A stretch of 7,482 nt of DNA from JADLEX01 sp964586775 (GTDB lineage Bacteria; Lernaellota; Lernaellaia; JACKCT01). The stretch lies in assembly GCA_964586775.1 (NCBI GenBank), contig CAZPJD010000114.1, forward strand, positions 1 to 7,482, written 5' to 3'. The notes under the pieces are model-generated. The model was not told where the DNA came from. It worked only from the letters and a program-made list of their open reading frames with translations, and searched no databases. Positions within the stretch are counted from its first letter, which is position 1. Every line of letters begins with the position of its first letter. Positions 5,938 to 7,482 of the stretch are shown piece after piece. The translations under genes were made by a program, and so were the position numbers.

Positions 5938-5969
5938 CGAATCCCGCGACCGGAAAGTCGCGGGATTCG
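5938..5969 (-). terminator. Strong stem-loop after lon, likely terminator with a weak T-tract
   Basis: A perfect 13-bp inverted repeat (CGAATCCCGCGAC at 5938-5950 and its complement at 5957-5969) with a 6-nt loop, starting 22 nt after the lon stop. On the minus strand it is followed only by TCGTTTGTG, so the T-tract is poor. It may end lon transcription, with or without Rho, or protect the 3' end of the mRNA. Confidence 0.6.
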
Positions 5970-5991
5970 ATGGTGGGATATCCGCCAGATG

Positions 5992-7482
5992 TCAGTGCGC
6001 GGCCGCGGGGGGCGTCGGCGCTTCGAGCGCCGTGCGCAGCGCCTCTTCGATATTGTTGATGAAGTGGAACTCGAGCCCCTCGCGCAGGTTCTCGGGCACC
6101 TCCACCAGATCCTTGCGGTTCTTTTCGGGCAGCAGGATGCGTTTGATGCCCGCGCGCTTGGCCGCGAGGATCTTTTCCTTGATGCCGCCGACCTGGAGCA
6201 CCTGCCCGCGCAGCGTCACCTCTCCCGTCATCGCCACGTCGGGGCTGACCTTGCGCCCGGTCAGAAGCGACGCCAATGCCGCTACGAGGGTGATTCCGGC
6301 CGAGGGGCCGTCCTTGGGGATGGCGCCGCTGGGAATGTGAATGTGCAGGTCGAACTTCTCGAAGATCTCCGGGTCGATGTCGAATTCCGCGGCTTTGCTG
6401 CGGATGTACGACAATGCGGCCCGCGCGGATTCCTGCATCACCTCGCCGAGTTTGCCGGTCAGGATCAGGTTGCCCTTTCCGCGCATCATCGTCGTCTCGA
6501 TGAAGAGGATGTCGCCGCCCGCCGGCGTCCAGGCCATGCCCGTCGCGACGCCCGCCTGGCTCGTGCGCTCGGCCACTTCCTGAAAATACTGCTCGGGCCC
6601 CAGGAACTCCTCGACCAATTCGACGCCAACCACGATCCGCTCGGCGTCACCGCCCGCGATCGTGCGTGCCGCCGCCCGGCAAATTCCGGCGATGTTTCGC
6701 TTGAGCTGCCGAACCCCGGCCTCGCGCGTGTAGTGATCGACGATCATCCCGAGACCTTCGTCGGTGATCTCGAGTTGTTCGGGCTTGATGCCGTGATTGT
6801 CGAGCTCTTCCTTGATGAGGTGCGAGCGCGCGATGATCATCTTCTCCTGGCTCGTATAGCCGGGGATCTCGATGATCTCCAAACGGTCGCGCAGCGCGAT
6901 CGGGATCGTGTCGGCCCGGTTCGCCGTGCCCAGAAACAGCACCTGCGACAGGTCGTAGGGGATCTGCAAGTAGTTGTCGGAGAAGGTGTTGTTCTGCTCG
7001 GGGTCCAGCACCTCGAGCAGCGCCGAGGACGGGTCGCCGCGGAAATCCGCGCCCAGCTTGTCGAGTTCGTCGAGGACGAACACGGGGTTTCGCACGCCGA
7101 CCTTCTTGAGTCCCTGCAAAATGCGGCCGGGCATCGATCCGATGTACGTGCGACGGTGGCCGCGAATCTCGGCCTCGTCGTGCAGGCCGCCGAGGCTCAT
7201 TCGATAAAACTTGCGCCCCATCGCCTTGGCGATGCTCGCGCCGAGAGAGGTTTTGCCGACTCCCGGAGGACCCACGAGGCACAGAATCGGGCCCTTGATT
7301 TCGGGCTTCAGTTTGCGGACGGCGAGGAATTCCAGAATGCGCTTTTTGACCTTCTCCAGGCCGTAGGAGTCTTCATCGAGGATCTCCTGCGCGCGCTGGA
7401 ATTCGATCTTGTCCTCGGTCGTCTTCGACCACGGCAGGTCGAGAATCCACTCGAGATACGTGAGCGACACCGTGTGCTCGGG
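5992..7482 (-). CDS. lon: ATP-dependent Lon protease (LonA type), C-terminal 496 residues; N-terminus outside the window
   Basis: Lon is a cytoplasmic AAA+ serine protease that unfolds and degrades damaged and regulatory proteins. The window holds the end of the helical N-region, the whole ATPase domain and the protease domain. Numbering from the codon at 7482, the visible parts are: EHTVSLTYLEWILDLPW (2-18), the linker before the ATPase core; Walker A GPPGVGKT (71-78); Walker B VFVLDELDK (134-142); sensor-1 region LGTAN (184-188); the catalytic serine S394 in PKDGPSAG; and the catalytic lysine K435 in GGIKEKI. The protein ends in a short Pro/Ala tail. E. coli Lon is 784 residues, so roughly 290 are missing upstream. 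A GTG at 7470 could look like a start, but the frame continues to the window edge with family-like sequence, so it is treated as internal. All key residues are present, so the enzyme should be active. Confidence 0.97.
   Translation of the reverse strand, partial: PEHTVSLTYLEWILDLPWSKTTEDKIEFQRAQEILDEDSYGLEKVKKRILEFLAVRKLKPEIKGPILCLVGPPGVGKTSLGASIAKAMGRKFYRMSLGGLHDEAEIRGHRRTYIGSMPGRILQGLKKVGVRNPVFVLDELDKLGADFRGDPSSALLEVLDPEQNNTFSDNYLQIPYDLSQVLFLGTANRADTIPIALRDRLEIIEIPGYTSQEKMIIARSHLIKEELDNHGIKPEQLEITDEGLGMIVDHYTREAGVRQLKRNIAGICRAAARTIAGGDAERIVVGVELVEEFLGPEQYFQEVAERTSQAGVATGMAWTPAGGDILFIETTMMRGKGNLILTGKLGEVMQESARAALSYIRSKAAEFDIDPEIFEKFDLHIHIPSGAIPKDGPSAGITLVAALASLLTGRKVSPDVAMTGEVTLRGQVLQVGGIKEKILAAKRAGIKRILLPEKNRKDLVEVPENLREGLEFHFINNIEEALRTALEAPTPPAAAH

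Noticed and set aside
5286..6059. A plus-strand frame crossing the lipoprotein gene, the gap and the lon end
   Set aside because: It spans two minus-strand genes, a promoter and a hairpin, which a real gene would not be expected to do; no recognisable domain.
7468..7470. GTG as a possible start of lon
   Set aside because: The frame stays open to the window edge and the preceding residues (PEHT) fit the conserved Lon linker; a Lon beginning here would lack its whole N-terminal domain.

Overview
This window is high-GC bacterial DNA in which every supported gene lies on the minus strand. From the high-coordinate end it reads lon (3' two thirds), a gene for a SurA-like lipoprotein, then the front of a respiratory complex I operon: nuoA, nuoB, a fused nuoCD, nuoH, nuoI and the 5' end of nuoJ, which runs off at position 1. 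The gene types (complex I, an outer-membrane-chaperone-like lipoprotein with a type II signal peptide) fit a Gram-negative bacterium. The base composition, the long NuoH, and the form of NuoA and NuoI would suit a deltaproteobacterial-grade lineage or a related uncultured phylum, but I cannot place the organism from the sequence alone.

Layout: 5992-7482 is lon (N-terminus outside), followed by a strong stem-loop at 5938-5969. A sigma-70-like promoter (TTGACA-17-TAGGTT, 5862-5890) stands before the lipoprotein gene 5112-5801, which ends in a good rho-independent terminator (5048-5088). The 4815-5111 gap holds that terminator, a candidate promoter (4953-4981) and a perfect dyad (4922-4937) with the core of CRP/FNR-family sites. 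The nuo genes then follow almost without gaps. ATGA or GTGA overlaps join nuoA/nuoB, nuoCD/nuoH and nuoI/nuoJ, a 7-nt gap separates nuoB/nuoCD and a 16-nt gap separates nuoH/nuoI, so one translationally coupled transcript is likely.

Together the nuo genes encode the quinone-reducing connecting module (NuoB, NuoCD, NuoI) and the start of the membrane proton-pumping arm (NuoA, NuoH, NuoJ). The NADH-oxidising module genes nuoE, nuoF and nuoG, which sit between nuoCD and nuoH in E. coli, are not here: nuoCD overlaps nuoH by four bases. The complex therefore either takes electrons from a donor other than NADH or recruits NuoEFG encoded elsewhere.

I see no wholly new system. The points most worth a second look are the nuoEFG-less gene order, the (E-x-K-x)6 tail on NuoI, the SurA-like lipoprotein that appears to lack its parvulin domain, and the CRP/FNR-like dyad before nuoA. 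No RNA genes, mobile elements or CRISPR arrays were seen.
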